A stretch of 64,000 nt of DNA from an uncultured Armatimonadota bacterium (GCA_903927345.1 CAIYMO010000031.1:62001-126000); one strand, 5' to 3'. Shown: positions 18,330 through 28,928, numbered from the stretch's first letter. Program-made: numbers and translations. Notes: a model not told the origin generated them from the sequence alone.

Positions 18330-20374
18330 GCACCACCCCCGATGCCAATCCATCCGGCCGCGTCGGCGAAGTCATTGAACACCCTCATGCCGTCTGGGAA
18401 GTTGCTTAGGATCTGCTCGCCGTAGCGCTTAGTGCGCAGACGAGGATCAAGCAAGGCGATAATCCCCTTATCTCCGGTCTTCCGGATAAGCCTTCCTGCA
18501 CCCTGTCGCATCATCATTTTGGCGTTCGGCAAAGTATGAACCTGGAACGGATCAAGTCCTTGCTGATGTAAGTATGCCATTCTTGCAACCACTTGTGGCT
18601 CACTTGGTACTTCAAAAGGAATCCGTACTACCGCAACGCAGGAGCAAGTTTCCCCGGGAGCATCAAATCCTGTCCAGAATGTACGCAGTGCAAAGAGCGA
18701 AGCGTAGATGTTCTTCTTGAACTGCTCACCAACCAACGCCGTCCCGGTTTTTCCTTGGATCAAGATCGGCAGGTCCGGGCTGACGCGCATGTGGGCATAA
18801 ACCCCCTCCATCTCTTTTCGGCTGTGAAAAAGGGCCAGCGTCCGCCCATCACAAATCTCAATAATCTGCGTCAGCTCCTCGGCCAAAGCGCGGTAGTAAA
18901 TCTGCTCCATCTCACCGCCCCGGCTCTGAGTTGGGTCTGGAATACGGTTTGCGGGAGGCAAATAGAGGGCAGATTGGGTTGAGAAGTCAAACGGGGAGGG
19001 CAGAACCTCAGTGAAGGTCGCCTTAGCCCCGGTTGTCCGCTCGAAGTGCTCGAACTCGTTGTCAATAGTCAGCGTCGCGGAAAGGCAAGCGTAAGGCGTT
19101 CGGTCCCACAAAAGAGCCCGAAGCGGCTCTTGCAAGTCGATCAAGTCATGCCGAAGAATCGCCTCCGATCGGCTGGTCCCTACGTAGCTGACACTCGCCC
19201 CTTCCGGTCGGCTGAGCGAATGAGCTCCCACCGCGAAGTCGCGGATAAAGGAAATGTAGTTACGCGTGCTTTCCGAAAGTTGCTTTGCTTCAGGCGTCCT
19301 CGCCTCCTGGCGGTAGCGCTCAATCGTGAGTAAGACGTACGTCGCATGGTGATCACAGGCCAATCGAACCCGCTCGGCAATCGCCTCAACCTGACTCAGA
19401 TACTGCTTCGCATTCGCCTTCTGAACCGCAGGATGCTCGTCAACTTCAGCCGGAGAAACCGCGACGATTCCCCCGTCGTTCAGGGCCAAGCCCATTGCCA
19501 ACAGGTCCTTCTGGGCCTGACCAACCTGCTCCCGAAGCTCGTCCGACTTTGAAGCCCATTCATGATCCTCGCCGTAAACGTGGGCAACCGGCGCAACATG
19601 CTGCTCCAGCCGAGTCGCAATTCCCTGAAGCGCGCTCAACTTCGGTCCCGTGATCTCAAACTCCAACCCGTTGATGGCCGCCGAAGGGAAGTCATGCGCC
19701 TCATCCAAGACGAGGAAGTCATATTTCCCAAGGATTCCTTCTTTGTCCAGCTCAGGGTCGGCAGACTGCGCGTCTGAAATCACCACACTGTGGTTGGTGA
19801 TCACCACCTTGCCCTTTTCAAGCTTGCGTCGTGCCTTGTAGTAGTAACAATCGTCGTAAGCAGGGCAAGCCTTTGCCGGACAAACGGGAGGTACCTGAAC
19901 CCGTTGCCACAGCCGGTTAATCTCCCGGTCAGGCTTCCGGATGATCTTGCGGAACTCGTTCTCAGTTCCCAGTTCCGCATGGCGTCGAAACTCGTCCACC
20001 TCGTTCGGAAGGGCATCATCAAGCCCAATCAAACAGGTGTAACGTTGTCGCCCAATCAAAAACGCCGTCTCTACGTGATCGTCAAAGAGGGTCAACGCCA
20101 GAGGCAAGTCCTTTGTCCAATACTGGTCAGCCAGAACGTTGGTATATGTCGCAATCACAGTTCGCTTCTCGCCTGCAATCGCGTTGGCAATTGCCGGAAT
20201 CAGCGTCGCCAAAGATTTCCCCAATCCTGTAGGTGCCTCAAACATTCCCGTCTGACCTTGTTCGATCAGATCACTCAAAAGCAGGGAAAGCTGAACCTGA
20301 TCCTGCCGGGTATCAAACCCAGACCGTTTTGCAAGTCGGTCGAAGGCGAGTTGCACCAGTTCGGCCGCGGTCAT
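18326..20374 (-). CDS. ATP-dependent DNA helicase, DinG/XPD-like with Fe-S cysteines
   Basis: FEAPTGLGKSLA Walker A, LDEAHD, Cys pattern CLIG...CPAKACPAYDDC, QGAGRLIRKTGDKG; start at MTAAELVQ behind TATTCT-7nt-ATG. Confidence 0.88.
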   Translation of the reverse strand: MTAAELVQLAFDRLAKRSGFDTRQDQVQLSLLLSDLIEQGQTGMFEAPTGLGKSLATLIPAIANAIAGEKRTVIATYTNVLADQYWTKDLPLALTLFDDHVETAFLIGRQRYTCLIGLDDALPNEVDEFRRHAELGTENEFRKIIRKPDREINRLWQRVQVPPVCPAKACPAYDDCYYYKARRKLEKGKVVITNHSVVISDAQSADPELDKEGILGKYDFLVLDEAHDFPSAAINGLEFEITGPKLSALQGIATRLEQHVAPVAHVYGEDHEWASKSDELREQVGQAQKDLLAMGLALNDGGIVAVSPAEVDEHPAVQKANAKQYLSQVEAIAERVRLACDHHATYVLLTIERYRQEARTPEAKQLSESTRNYISFIRDFAVGAHSLSRPEGASVSYVGTSRSEAILRHDLIDLQEPLRALLWDRTPYACLSATLTIDNEFEHFERTTGAKATFTEVLPSPFDFSTQSALYLPPANRIPDPTQSRGGEMEQIYYRALAEELTQIIEICDGRTLALFHSRKEMEGVYAHMRVSPDLPILIQGKTGTALVGEQFKKNIYASLFALRTFWTGFDAPGETCSCVAVVRIPFEVPSEPQVVARMAYLHQQGLDPFQVHTLPNAKMMMRQGAGRLIRKTGDKGIIALLDPRLRTKRYGEQILSNFPDGMRVFNDFADAAGWIGIGGGA

Positions 20375-20450
20375 AGAATCTAGAATACTCTCGGTATCCC
20401 GACTTCCCGCCGTTGATCCATCAGGATTGACTAGATAATCGAAACCGCCC

Positions 20451-20870
20451 TCACTTGAGCGTGAGTAGCACTCCAAAGATGATCAACCCGTATCCCGCCA
20501 TGAGCCGCAGATCAAGCTTCTCTTTGAGCACGATCGCCCCCAAAGCAACCGCAATCACAAAGCTAAGCTTATCAATTGGTGCAACCCGCGAAACTGCACC
20601 ATCTTTATCGGCCAACGCTCTGAAGTAGCAAGCCCAAGAAGCCCAAGTCGCAACCGCGCTCAACGCCAGAAATCCAAGGTTGCGTGAGGAGAGATTTTGG
20701 ACTTCCACCTGCTTTGTCGCGAGCGCCAATGCAACAGAAAACAGGAGTACGAAGAACACGCGCACTGCGAGAGCCAGATTCGGCGGAACGCCCTCAACAC
20801 CCTTTTTGCTCAGCACCGCCGTGAGTCCGGCAAAAAGCGCCGACAAAAGAGCCCAGATGCGATAGTCCAC
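20451..20870 (-). CDS. EamA/DMT-family small membrane transporter
   Basis: 139 aa single EamA-like unit; IWALLSALFAGLTAVLSKKG...GAIVLKEKLDLRLMAGYGLIIFGVLL. Confidence 0.85.
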   Translation of the reverse strand: MDYRIWALLSALFAGLTAVLSKKGVEGVPPNLALAVRVFFVLLFSVALALATKQVEVQNLSSRNLGFLALSAVATWASWACYFRALADKDGAVSRVAPIDKLSFVIAVALGAIVLKEKLDLRLMAGYGLIIFGVLLTLK

Positions 20871-20927
20871 GACTTGAAGACGAACCGTCGCACCATCACG
20901 CCCTCGGGAAATCAGTTCAAATGCAAA

Positions 20928-21758
20928 TCACTCGGTCAGGAGTAACAAGTCTCGGTCGCTCGCGTCGAACATCTCGATCCGGGTCTCATCGCCAATCTCA
21001 ACCCAATCACCGCACTTGCCGCCCCCAGCAGACTCCTCAAGTTCAACAATCGTCTTGTCCATTCGGTAAACCGGCGTGTACCATTTGCTCACCGCATTGC
21101 AGTCGCCGATCACATAGTGCGCAATCAGACTTCGCCGGAATCGATCCGCAGACGTGTTCGGATTAGAGCCGTGGATCACCTGTCCGTTGAAGAACATCAC
21201 ATCGCCCGCTTTCATCTCAACCGGAACTGCTGACATCCCCTCGGGCAACGCGACCTCAACACTTGTAAACGACTTCGTTGTGTCGCTCTTCGTCAGACAC
21301 ATCGTGGGAAGTTCGTGCGTGCCTGGAACCACCATTAGGCACCCATTTTCCTCATCACAATCGTCAACCGCCAACCAAGCCGCGATGCACGTTGATGGCG
21401 CAGCCTTCAAATAGAAATTGTCCTGGTGCAAAGCCTGCCCCCGTGCGGTCGGCGGCTTAAAGTAGAACATCGTCTGGACCGCAAGCGGGGATATCCCTGT
21501 CAACAAAGTGATCACTCGATCAATCCGAGGATCGCAGAGGAATTCGAGTGAGACGGAATCGTCACGATGCATCTGCATCTGACGTGGATACTTCTTCAGA
21601 GGGTCATCGGAAGAAGGGTTCGCCACGTTCCCATCAGAAAACCGCTCCTGCAAACGGATCTCCTCATAGTGCGACTTAAACTGTTCAATCTCATCAGGAG
21701 AAAACAGCCCTCGCTCAACGTGATACCCCTCCACCCGGTAACGGTCTTGAATGCTCAT
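20928..21758 (-). CDS. Phytanoyl-CoA dioxygenase (PhyH) family protein
   Basis: 276 aa; LHQDNFYLKAAPSTCIAAWLAVDDCDEENGCLMVVPGTHEL, FFNGQVIHGSNPNTSADRFRRSLIAHY. Confidence 0.92.
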   Translation of the reverse strand: MSIQDRYRVEGYHVERGLFSPDEIEQFKSHYEEIRLQERFSDGNVANPSSDDPLKKYPRQMQMHRDDSVSLEFLCDPRIDRVITLLTGISPLAVQTMFYFKPPTARGQALHQDNFYLKAAPSTCIAAWLAVDDCDEENGCLMVVPGTHELPTMCLTKSDTTKSFTSVEVALPEGMSAVPVEMKAGDVMFFNGQVIHGSNPNTSADRFRRSLIAHYVIGDCNAVSKWYTPVYRMDKTIVELEESAGGGKCGDWVEIGDETRIEMFDASDRDLLLLTE

Positions 21759-21779
21759 TGCATCATTTTCCGTCAGCCA

Positions 21780-21830
21780 CTAGGTGTAGAAAGGTCTGTG
21801 ATCGCCTAAAGGCATATAATAATCACCTAG
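21780..21830. promoter_or_regulatory. Divergent AraC/PhyH control region: inverted repeat CTAGGTG...CACCTAG around TATAAT
   Basis: CTAGGTG 21780-21786, TATAAT 21815-21820, CACCTAG 21824-21830. Confidence 0.4.
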
Positions 21831-22601
21831 ATGCCTCACGTAGACCCTGCCCTCCGCCGGGAAACCATTGTCATTGCCGGCTATGGGGAAGAAACGCTCG
21901 GATATAGAATTCGACGTGAAGAAGGAACCCCTAACTGGTTGGTTCTCTACACCATGGGCGGAGCCGGCCGATTCGAGCGAAATCAGTGCCCCAAAGGCAG
22001 CTTCCTCATCGTAAGACCCCAGGTGTTGCAGGATTACAGCATCGGCGCAGGTGCCGCCCATTGGGAGCAACTGTGGGTGCACGTCGCCTTCACCGGTGCA
22101 TTCGAGGGCTACGCCGATGCTCTGGTCGGGCACGCACCTTACCGCCTCTTTCTCGATGCTCCGGTCGAGTGCGAACGCTGGCTGCACCGATGTGTTCATG
22201 CCTCGTCCAAGCTCCATGCCCTCCACGCCATCCAAGGCGCGCTTTTGGAAATCGAAATTCCCCGCTCCGACGCCGCCGGAATCCATGCCGACTGTCTTGA
22301 GTTCATCCGAATCCATATGAGCGAAGACTTCGGCGTTGCAGAGATGGCCAGAGCCGTTGGCCTTTCAGCATCGAGATTGACCGCTGTCCTCCGTGCCCAA
22401 AGCTCCCTTTCCCCTCGCGAGCTCGTCGAGACAGAGCGTATGAAGGTCGCTTCCGAACTTCTGGCAATGACCAACCTCCCGATCCAGAACATCGCCGCGC
22501 GTATTGGATTGCAGTCCCCGTTTTACTTCTCGTTAAGGTTTAAGAAAGCCTTCGGGGTCTCACCCTCCGAGTATCGCAAATTGGCGACCGGTGGGGCGTA
22601 A
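21831..22601 (+). CDS. AraC family transcriptional regulator
   Basis: 256 aa; C-terminal double HTH (FGVAEMARAVGLSASRLTAVLRAQ ... PIQNIAARIGLQSPFYFSLRFKKAFGVSPSEYRK). Confidence 0.94.
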   Translation: MPHVDPALRRETIVIAGYGEETLGYRIRREEGTPNWLVLYTMGGAGRFERNQCPKGSFLIVRPQVLQDYSIGAGAAHWEQLWVHVAFTGAFEGYADALVGHAPYRLFLDAPVECERWLHRCVHASSKLHALHAIQGALLEIEIPRSDAAGIHADCLEFIRIHMSEDFGVAEMARAVGLSASRLTAVLRAQSSLSPRELVETERMKVASELLAMTNLPIQNIAARIGLQSPFYFSLRFKKAFGVSPSEYRKLATGGA

Positions 22602-22604
22602 ACT
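22599..22604 (+). promoter_or_regulatory. -10-like TAAACT, 6 nt before ATG; overlaps the AraC TAA stop
   Basis: TAAACT-GGCGGC-ATG. Confidence 0.5.
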
Positions 22605-22610
22605 GGCGGC

Positions 22611-25112
22611 ATGAAGAGCCTGTTCGTCGGTGCATTAGGCGTTGTCGCATTCGGATTTGGGTTGGGACTAACCCAAACTGCAAAGCCAATCCGCGTGGGA
22701 ATCCAGCCAGAAGGAGGGTACGTCGTCGCCACGGGTCAGCGGTTGCTCCCCGGTGCGGTCAAATTTGATCAGCGATTGAGCGATCTCGCCCCAAACCCCA
22801 AGCACGACGTCGTCGCCGTCATGCAGAAGAACCGAGTCTCTCTCATGACAGCAGCCGGCCAGGTTTCCGGTAGTGAAATCGCTCTAGGGGGCGATGCCGG
22901 ATTCCACGGAATGGCATGGACTCCTGACGGTTCTCGCCTCTTCGTTTCCACCGAAACTGGTCACATCCAAGAATTCACATTCGATGGCACCAAACTCGCC
23001 CTCGGCGCAAAGATCTCCCTCGCGGGTGGAACTCAGAAAGGGAATCCAGTTCCCGGCGGAATGTGCCTTAACCGAGCCGGTACTAAGCTCTTCGTTGCCT
23101 GCGCCGACTTCGGCGGCGTCGTTGAAGTCGACCTTGCCTCGAACCAACGCACCAAGTTCCACGCCGCCCAAATGGTCCCCTTCGGCTGCAAGCTCAGCCG
23201 TGACGAGAAGACTCTCCTTGTCTCCAACTGGGGCGGCGAGCCTCCTAAAGAAGGCGACGACACAATGTCCAGCGGAACCAAGCGGCTCAAGATCACGAAG
23301 CAGGGCTCCACTGCGACCGGAACCGTCTCGATCATCGACATAGCCTCTGGGGCAACCACCCACGTTCAGACCGGATTCCACCCAACCGAAATCGAAGTGG
23401 ATGCACAGCGCGCCTACGTCGCCTGTGCAATGAGCGACTCGATCGACGTCCTCGACCTCTCCACCAAAACCAAGGTCGCAAGCTGGCGGATCCAAACCGG
23501 AAACTACAAGCTAATCGGCTCCATGCCAAACGCCATCCACTTGGAAGGAAAGACGCTCTACGTCGCCGACGGCGGTGATAATGCGATCTGCCAAATTGAC
23601 GTCGCAACTGGAAAGGTCCAAGGCTTCCGTCCCGCAGGCTTCTATCCAACATCGGTCCGCATGCACCGTGGCAAGCTTTTCGCCCTGAACACCAAAGGCA
23701 ACGGCTCCGTCCGCAACGCCGAAAAGGGCTCGAACAGGCGAAACACCCACGACTTCCAAGGTACGGTTTCCGTCATCGACCCAGGTGCAAACCTGAAAGA
23801 CGAAACGACCCGAGTCGCCAGCCTCAACTCCTGGAACGATCCGCTCAGCAATAGGAAGCCGAACCTTAAGGTCTACCAGGGCGCGATTAAGCACGTCATT
23901 TACGTCATCAAAGAAAACCAGACGTATGACATGCTATTCGGCGACATGAAGGAAGGGAACGGAGACCCAAGTCTTTGCATCCTTGGCGAAAAGGTCGTCC
24001 CCAACCAGCGCAAACTCTCCCGCGATTTCACGCTTCTCGATAACTCGTACACCAGCGGAACGAACTCCGCCGACGGCCACCAGTGGTGCGACCAGGCGAT
24101 GGCTAACGAATACCTCGAGCACTTCTACGTGGGTTACTCGCGAACCTACCCTGACGACGGAACTGACGCCCTCGCCCTCAACTCCGGCGACCGAATCTGG
24201 GATGCCGCACTCAAAAAGGGTCTCAAAGTGAGAGTCTACGGCGAATGGGCTGACGACGAAAATCCGATCTACAAGCCCCGCAAGCCAAAGGACTGGTTCG
24301 AAGCTTGGGAAGATCGCCAAAGCGGAAAGAACATGTTCCAGTTCATTCCAACCACCGAAATCCCCTCGTTAAAGCCATTGCTCGCCCCTGGCTACCACTA
24401 CTGGCCCCTCGAACAGAGCGACCAGAGCCGAATGGACACCTTCGAGAAGGAGTTCCGCAAGTTCGAACAGGGTGACAACCTTCCCAACTTGATGGTTATG
24501 TCCCTGCCATGCGACCACGGCGAAGGCACAAATCCCGCCTACCCAACCCCGCGCGCGATGCAAGCCGACAACGACTTAGCGCTTGGACGACTCGTTGAGA
24601 TGGTCAGCAAGAGCAAGTATTGGAAGGACACCGCAATCATCGTCACCGAGGATGATTCTCAAGCTGGTCCAGACCACGTCGACGGCCACCGGGTTCCTAC
24701 CCAAATCATCTCGGCGTACACCAAGCGGGGATACGTCTCGAGCGAGTTCCTCACCCAGGTCTCCCTCCACAAGACCATGCAGATGATGCTTGGATTCGGA
24801 CCGCTCTCAAAGTTCGATGCCATCGCAAGGCCGGCAACCGACTGCTTCACGAATACGCCAAACTTTGCCCCGTTCACCAAGGTGGCGAACAATGTTCCGC
24901 TTGATGAAGCCAACCCGGGTCGCAAACGCCCGATGACCTCTGCGGAACGCTATTGGTACGAGAAGACGATGTCCCTCGACTGGTCCAGCATGGACAAAGC
25001 TGATCCCTATTGGCTCAACCGAATCAACTGGTTCTCCACCACCGGCGGCACCCGTCCGTACCCTGGAAGACCAGGCGAACGGCCAGGTATGTACGCGGAA
25101 GATGAGGACTAA
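22611..25112 (+). CDS. YncE-like beta-propeller / phosphoesterase (alkaline phosphatase-like) fusion
   Basis: 833 aa; N-terminal signal and propeller repeats; IKHVIYVIKENQTYDMLFGD, DDSQAGPDHVDGHRVPTQIIS phosphoesterase motifs. Confidence 0.88.
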   Translation: MKSLFVGALGVVAFGFGLGLTQTAKPIRVGIQPEGGYVVATGQRLLPGAVKFDQRLSDLAPNPKHDVVAVMQKNRVSLMTAAGQVSGSEIALGGDAGFHGMAWTPDGSRLFVSTETGHIQEFTFDGTKLALGAKISLAGGTQKGNPVPGGMCLNRAGTKLFVACADFGGVVEVDLASNQRTKFHAAQMVPFGCKLSRDEKTLLVSNWGGEPPKEGDDTMSSGTKRLKITKQGSTATGTVSIIDIASGATTHVQTGFHPTEIEVDAQRAYVACAMSDSIDVLDLSTKTKVASWRIQTGNYKLIGSMPNAIHLEGKTLYVADGGDNAICQIDVATGKVQGFRPAGFYPTSVRMHRGKLFALNTKGNGSVRNAEKGSNRRNTHDFQGTVSVIDPGANLKDETTRVASLNSWNDPLSNRKPNLKVYQGAIKHVIYVIKENQTYDMLFGDMKEGNGDPSLCILGEKVVPNQRKLSRDFTLLDNSYTSGTNSADGHQWCDQAMANEYLEHFYVGYSRTYPDDGTDALALNSGDRIWDAALKKGLKVRVYGEWADDENPIYKPRKPKDWFEAWEDRQSGKNMFQFIPTTEIPSLKPLLAPGYHYWPLEQSDQSRMDTFEKEFRKFEQGDNLPNLMVMSLPCDHGEGTNPAYPTPRAMQADNDLALGRLVEMVSKSKYWKDTAIIVTEDDSQAGPDHVDGHRVPTQIISAYTKRGYVSSEFLTQVSLHKTMQMMLGFGPLSKFDAIARPATDCFTNTPNFAPFTKVANNVPLDEANPGRKRPMTSAERYWYEKTMSLDWSSMDKADPYWLNRINWFSTTGGTRPYPGRPGERPGMYAEDED

Positions 25113-25117
25113 CGTGT

Positions 25118-25123
25118 TAGACT
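25118..25123 (+). promoter_or_regulatory. -10-like TAGACT, 6 nt before GTG (leaderless)
   Basis: TAGACT-GAAAAG-GTG. Confidence 0.45.
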
Positions 25124-25129
25124 GAAAAG

Positions 25130-26815
25130 GTGCGTACAAAAGCAAGCTTTGCTATCAGTGGAATAGTGCTCTTCACCCTCTTGGGATGCGGCGGCTCTTC
25201 AGGAAGTAGTGCAACCTCGGTTGCCATTCTTCCTAAAGTCACCATCAACTGGCCCGACCTCACCAGAGGATTTGAAGCATCCAAGTTTGCTGCTTCGGCA
25301 CGAATCACCGTTACCCCGGCCGTCTCAGGCGGTCAGACCGCCCTTTGGATTGTTGACCGACCAGCCAGCAACTTAGCCCAAACAACAACGTATTCGGGAA
25401 CCGACGTCAAGGTCACCGGTCCTGTCGCAATCCAAGTGGAATTCTTCTCGCGTTCGGGTGTGACTGGGGCAGGCATTTCTTACGTCGCGATCTCCGGTCG
25501 GATTTCCGCAGACGGAACCTTGAGCGATTCGGAAGGCAACCCGCTCGGCAACATCGCAAGCCAGGGACGGATTGAGAGTATTGTCGCTAGCGGAAATGAT
25601 CCGCTCACCGGCCAGCTCTACACCAATGTGAACGGCTCGGCGAAGGCAGTTCTCTCCGGTCGAATGAGCGACGGCACCGTTGTCGCACTCGATCAGGAAA
25701 AGCTCGCTCCTCGAGTGACATCATCGATGACACTAGGGTCCCAGTTCGCAAGTTCCCAAGGTGTATCGATCACTGGGATAGCGGAGGGGACCGCGAACGT
25801 CAGCTACACCCTCGACGGACTCACCGCGAGCCTGCAAGTCAACGTCTCCCCCCGGAAGGTGGCGATGCGAGTGCTCGATGTCCAGGCCTCCGCCCTATCA
25901 TACGATCCTTCACGAGGTCAGTTCTGGGCAGCATTCGGCCCCACCGGATCTAATGCCTATGGATTTGCATCGGTGAACCCAACAACAGGCGCCATCGGCA
26001 CCTCGGTCTCTTTGGCAGGCGAAGCCGACCTGTTGACCGTTAGCGAAGATGGAGTCGCGGCTTACGCGGGATTCTCCTCCTCAGGCACGGTCAAGAAGAT
26101 CAATCTTGCAACGGGAACCGTCGGCTCACCCATCAGTATCGGACTCGAGGGACCCGGACGACCAACTTCGATCTCAATCAACCCTCAAAACTCCGACGAG
26201 GCCGCTGTCACGGTCAAAGGGACGGCTAGCTCAGCGCACTGGGGCCCAATCATCATTCGAGCGGGAGCCACCCTACTTAACTACATGCAGGGTCCCTACA
26301 GCGACATGAGCCGAGCCGCTTACCTCGACGACACCACCTTAGTTGGCGCCAGCGGAGAGTCTTCAAACTTCCCCGCCGCGAGGGCGACAGTCTCCGCAAC
26401 AGGCTGCAGTCAAGTGGCCTCCGGTGCTAGCGTCCTCCCGAGTTTCGGACTCGACGCTTTAGTTGTCAAAAGTGGGCAAGTCTTCACCTCAAACGGTGCC
26501 GTATTCTCCGCGAGCACACTTACCACGAGCGGACAGCTCGACTTCAACGATATCTACTCGGTAAGCAGCCGACCAAGTCTCGTTGCGACCGACTCTAGCA
26601 ACCCGATCGTCTGGCTCTTGTTCCCAACCCAAAGCGGAGGAAACTTCTATCGGATTCGAGCCGTCAATTCCAATACGTTGACGTTCATGGGCGCAGTGAC
26701 GATTGACGGAACCATCGTCGGCACCCCCAAGGGTCTCTACCGATTTGGCACCAAGGGAATTGCGGTTCACACCGAGCAAGGCATCTACGCCATCGACAAC
26801 GCTCCTGGCCTCTAA
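25130..26815 (+). CDS. Large secreted lipoprotein, unknown function
   Basis: 561 aa, GTG start; FAISGIVLFTLLGCGGSSGS lipobox; repetitive beta-rich sequence. Confidence 0.7.
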   Translation: MRTKASFAISGIVLFTLLGCGGSSGSSATSVAILPKVTINWPDLTRGFEASKFAASARITVTPAVSGGQTALWIVDRPASNLAQTTTYSGTDVKVTGPVAIQVEFFSRSGVTGAGISYVAISGRISADGTLSDSEGNPLGNIASQGRIESIVASGNDPLTGQLYTNVNGSAKAVLSGRMSDGTVVALDQEKLAPRVTSSMTLGSQFASSQGVSITGIAEGTANVSYTLDGLTASLQVNVSPRKVAMRVLDVQASALSYDPSRGQFWAAFGPTGSNAYGFASVNPTTGAIGTSVSLAGEADLLTVSEDGVAAYAGFSSSGTVKKINLATGTVGSPISIGLEGPGRPTSISINPQNSDEAAVTVKGTASSAHWGPIIIRAGATLLNYMQGPYSDMSRAAYLDDTTLVGASGESSNFPAARATVSATGCSQVASGASVLPSFGLDALVVKSGQVFTSNGAVFSASTLTTSGQLDFNDIYSVSSRPSLVATDSSNPIVWLLFPTQSGGNFYRIRAVNSNTLTFMGAVTIDGTIVGTPKGLYRFGTKGIAVHTEQGIYAIDNAPGL

Positions 26816-26836
26816 TCAACGGCCTAACGCACAAAG

Positions 26837-26868
26837 AAGCCGGGGTTCCTTTTCGGGAACCCCGGCTT
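26837..26868. terminator. Bidirectional intrinsic terminator between convergent genes
   Basis: Perfect 13-bp stem AAGCCGGGGTTCC / GGAACCCCGGCTT, 6-nt loop. Confidence 0.85.
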
Positions 26869-26876
26869 CAAGTGTT

Positions 26877-28868
26877 TTACTTCAGCTTCCCGCTGTCGCG
26901 TAGGAGCTTCGCGAACACACCACCAATAACCGTACGTGAGTTCATTCCCATCTCCTGACCCTTCTTAGTGTCGTACCAATCGGTGAACGGAACTCGCGAC
27001 GGAGTCTTGTCAATCCACTTAGCAACAGGGGCAATCAGAGCATTGAACTGATCATTGGTCCCCATCGCGGCCGCCCAAACCAGCCAGTCGGTCTTGGTGT
27101 AGTCGCGTCGCGAATCGAGCGGGACACCGAACTCGTTCTGTACCTTGATGTAGTAGTTCAACTCGGTATCAATCACGGAGCGTGGGAACAGCTTGAATCC
27201 GAAAAGATCGTCCCAAAGCAGGTTGTATTTGAGGCTCCACGTGCCTGCCTTATCAAAGACAAGCCGATAGTGATCACCGTCAGCCGCTTCCTTGATCCAC
27301 TCCTTCGCCCACTTCTCCGCAAGCGCCTTTCGCACCTTGTTTCCAGTGAGTTCGGCATGCGCCCGCAAAGCAACAATCGCCTTGATCGAAAGGTTCGTGT
27401 TGTGCGCCAAGTGTCCGGCAAAGTCGTCCGTACAAAGCTGCAATTCAGGATCAAATCCCTTGGCTTCGAGGTAGGTCGCCCACTTCTCCAGTGTCGGTCC
27501 ATAAGGCTTCAAGAACTCCTTATCCCCACTCGCGCGCTGGTAAGCAAGCGCCAAAATCAGCATGTTCGCCGACTCCTCAACCGGCATTTGGTTCTCTTCC
27601 GTGCGCTCACCGCCACCATAAACCTGACCGTTTGCCTTCGGATAAGTCCCCAGATCATGAGGAGCAAATGGGAATCGCCAGCGGCTGGACTTCGAGTAGT
27701 CCAGCAACGGCAACATCTGCGCCTTCAGCATGTCCGGGTTAAAGAACAAGTAGAACGGAGCCGCCGGGAACAAAACGTCGACCGTACCGATACAGCCATT
27801 GGAAGTGTTCTCCTTGCTGAACATGATCGTGTCGCCGTTGATGTCCTCGGCAACTCCATGACCCGCAATGCACTGCCGATAAGCCAGTGTCCCAATGGTC
27901 TGATACTCCGGCGAGACCTTACCGAGCTCTGACCAAAGCTTTGCGTCAAACTTCTCCGCTTGCTGCTCATACGATGCCTGGTTAGCATCCGCTTCCTTCA
28001 AAAGCTGAGCAACACCCTTCTCCGCGCGGTTCCAGTGCGGTCTCAGGGGGCGTCGGAAGTATTCCAAAGCCAAGTCTTCGTCGTAAGCAACCATCAAGGT
28101 CTTCTTCGAAGCCGAGCTGTTCGTTGGCAGGGCTGTCTGGAATCCAATGACTGGCCAATCATCGTGGGCGGATCGAGGGAATCGAATGTCGTCCGACTCA
28201 GGAGGCTTTCCGTCCGTGAAGGACTGCCGAGCCTCATCATGCGGAAGGATTAAGCTGTTCCAACCCTCACTCTGCCGAGCAGTAACCCACAGGGCTCCCC
28301 AATCAATGGTTACCCGGTCGCCAACTCGGTTCAGCGGAGTGGTTCCCGTCGCCCGCATCGAAAGCGCCTCCAGTGCTGGCAGCCGGTGGCGCGAAGCCGT
28401 CACCTGCTGGCCAGTATTCGAAACCGTCCACTCTCCCGAAAAGTCAACATGGACCTTAACGTCGTGGTCCTTACCATCAACCGATTTGCTCTGGAACGAC
28501 ACATAGCTCACCGGGCGCGTCATGATGTCAAGGTCATTAGCCAGCAACGGTGAGAAGAAATGCACCTGCAGCGCAACTCCGTCCTTTTCAAACTCAAAAA
28601 CTGTCTTGGTCGCAGTGATCGTCTTTGCCGTCTGAGGGAGGTTTTCAGCATTGACCTGCGGATTTCCGCAGAACTTGTAGGTCTTCCCGTCGATCCGAAC
28701 CAAGCCCGCCATCGCCTGAATAGCCTGGGTCCAGTGCCGTGGCCACTGATCGGTCAGCTTATCTCCCATCAGCCATGAGCTGAAATATGGCGTGTGGGTG
28801 AACAACGGTGTAGCGGGAACGCGGGTCGTGATCCCGTTCATCGAGGCGGCAGCAATCCATTCGATCAT
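26877..28868 (-). CDS. DUF4965 / glutaminase A-like family protein
   Basis: 663 aa; TPLFTHTPYFSSWLMGDKLTDQWPRHWTG-type N-terminus, LAYRQCIAGHG, PFAPHDLGTYPKANGQVYGGGERTEENQMPVEESANM. Confidence 0.85.
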   Translation of the reverse strand: MIEWIAAASMNGITTRVPATPLFTHTPYFSSWLMGDKLTDQWPRHWTQAIQAMAGLVRIDGKTYKFCGNPQVNAENLPQTAKTITATKTVFEFEKDGVALQVHFFSPLLANDLDIMTRPVSYVSFQSKSVDGKDHDVKVHVDFSGEWTVSNTGQQVTASRHRLPALEALSMRATGTTPLNRVGDRVTIDWGALWVTARQSEGWNSLILPHDEARQSFTDGKPPESDDIRFPRSAHDDWPVIGFQTALPTNSSASKKTLMVAYDEDLALEYFRRPLRPHWNRAEKGVAQLLKEADANQASYEQQAEKFDAKLWSELGKVSPEYQTIGTLAYRQCIAGHGVAEDINGDTIMFSKENTSNGCIGTVDVLFPAAPFYLFFNPDMLKAQMLPLLDYSKSSRWRFPFAPHDLGTYPKANGQVYGGGERTEENQMPVEESANMLILALAYQRASGDKEFLKPYGPTLEKWATYLEAKGFDPELQLCTDDFAGHLAHNTNLSIKAIVALRAHAELTGNKVRKALAEKWAKEWIKEAADGDHYRLVFDKAGTWSLKYNLLWDDLFGFKLFPRSVIDTELNYYIKVQNEFGVPLDSRRDYTKTDWLVWAAAMGTNDQFNALIAPVAKWIDKTPSRVPFTDWYDTKKGQEMGMNSRTVIGGVFAKLLRDSGKLK

Positions 28869-28928
28869 GGTTGTTGATGAGCTTATCTGGGTGCCGAACT
28901 CAAGTCAACACTAGATTTGGTACCCCAA

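Noticed and set aside
27270-27932. 220-aa plus-strand ORF opposite the DUF4965 gene
   Set aside because: Arg-rich antisense ORF; no domain and no promoter or ribosome site.
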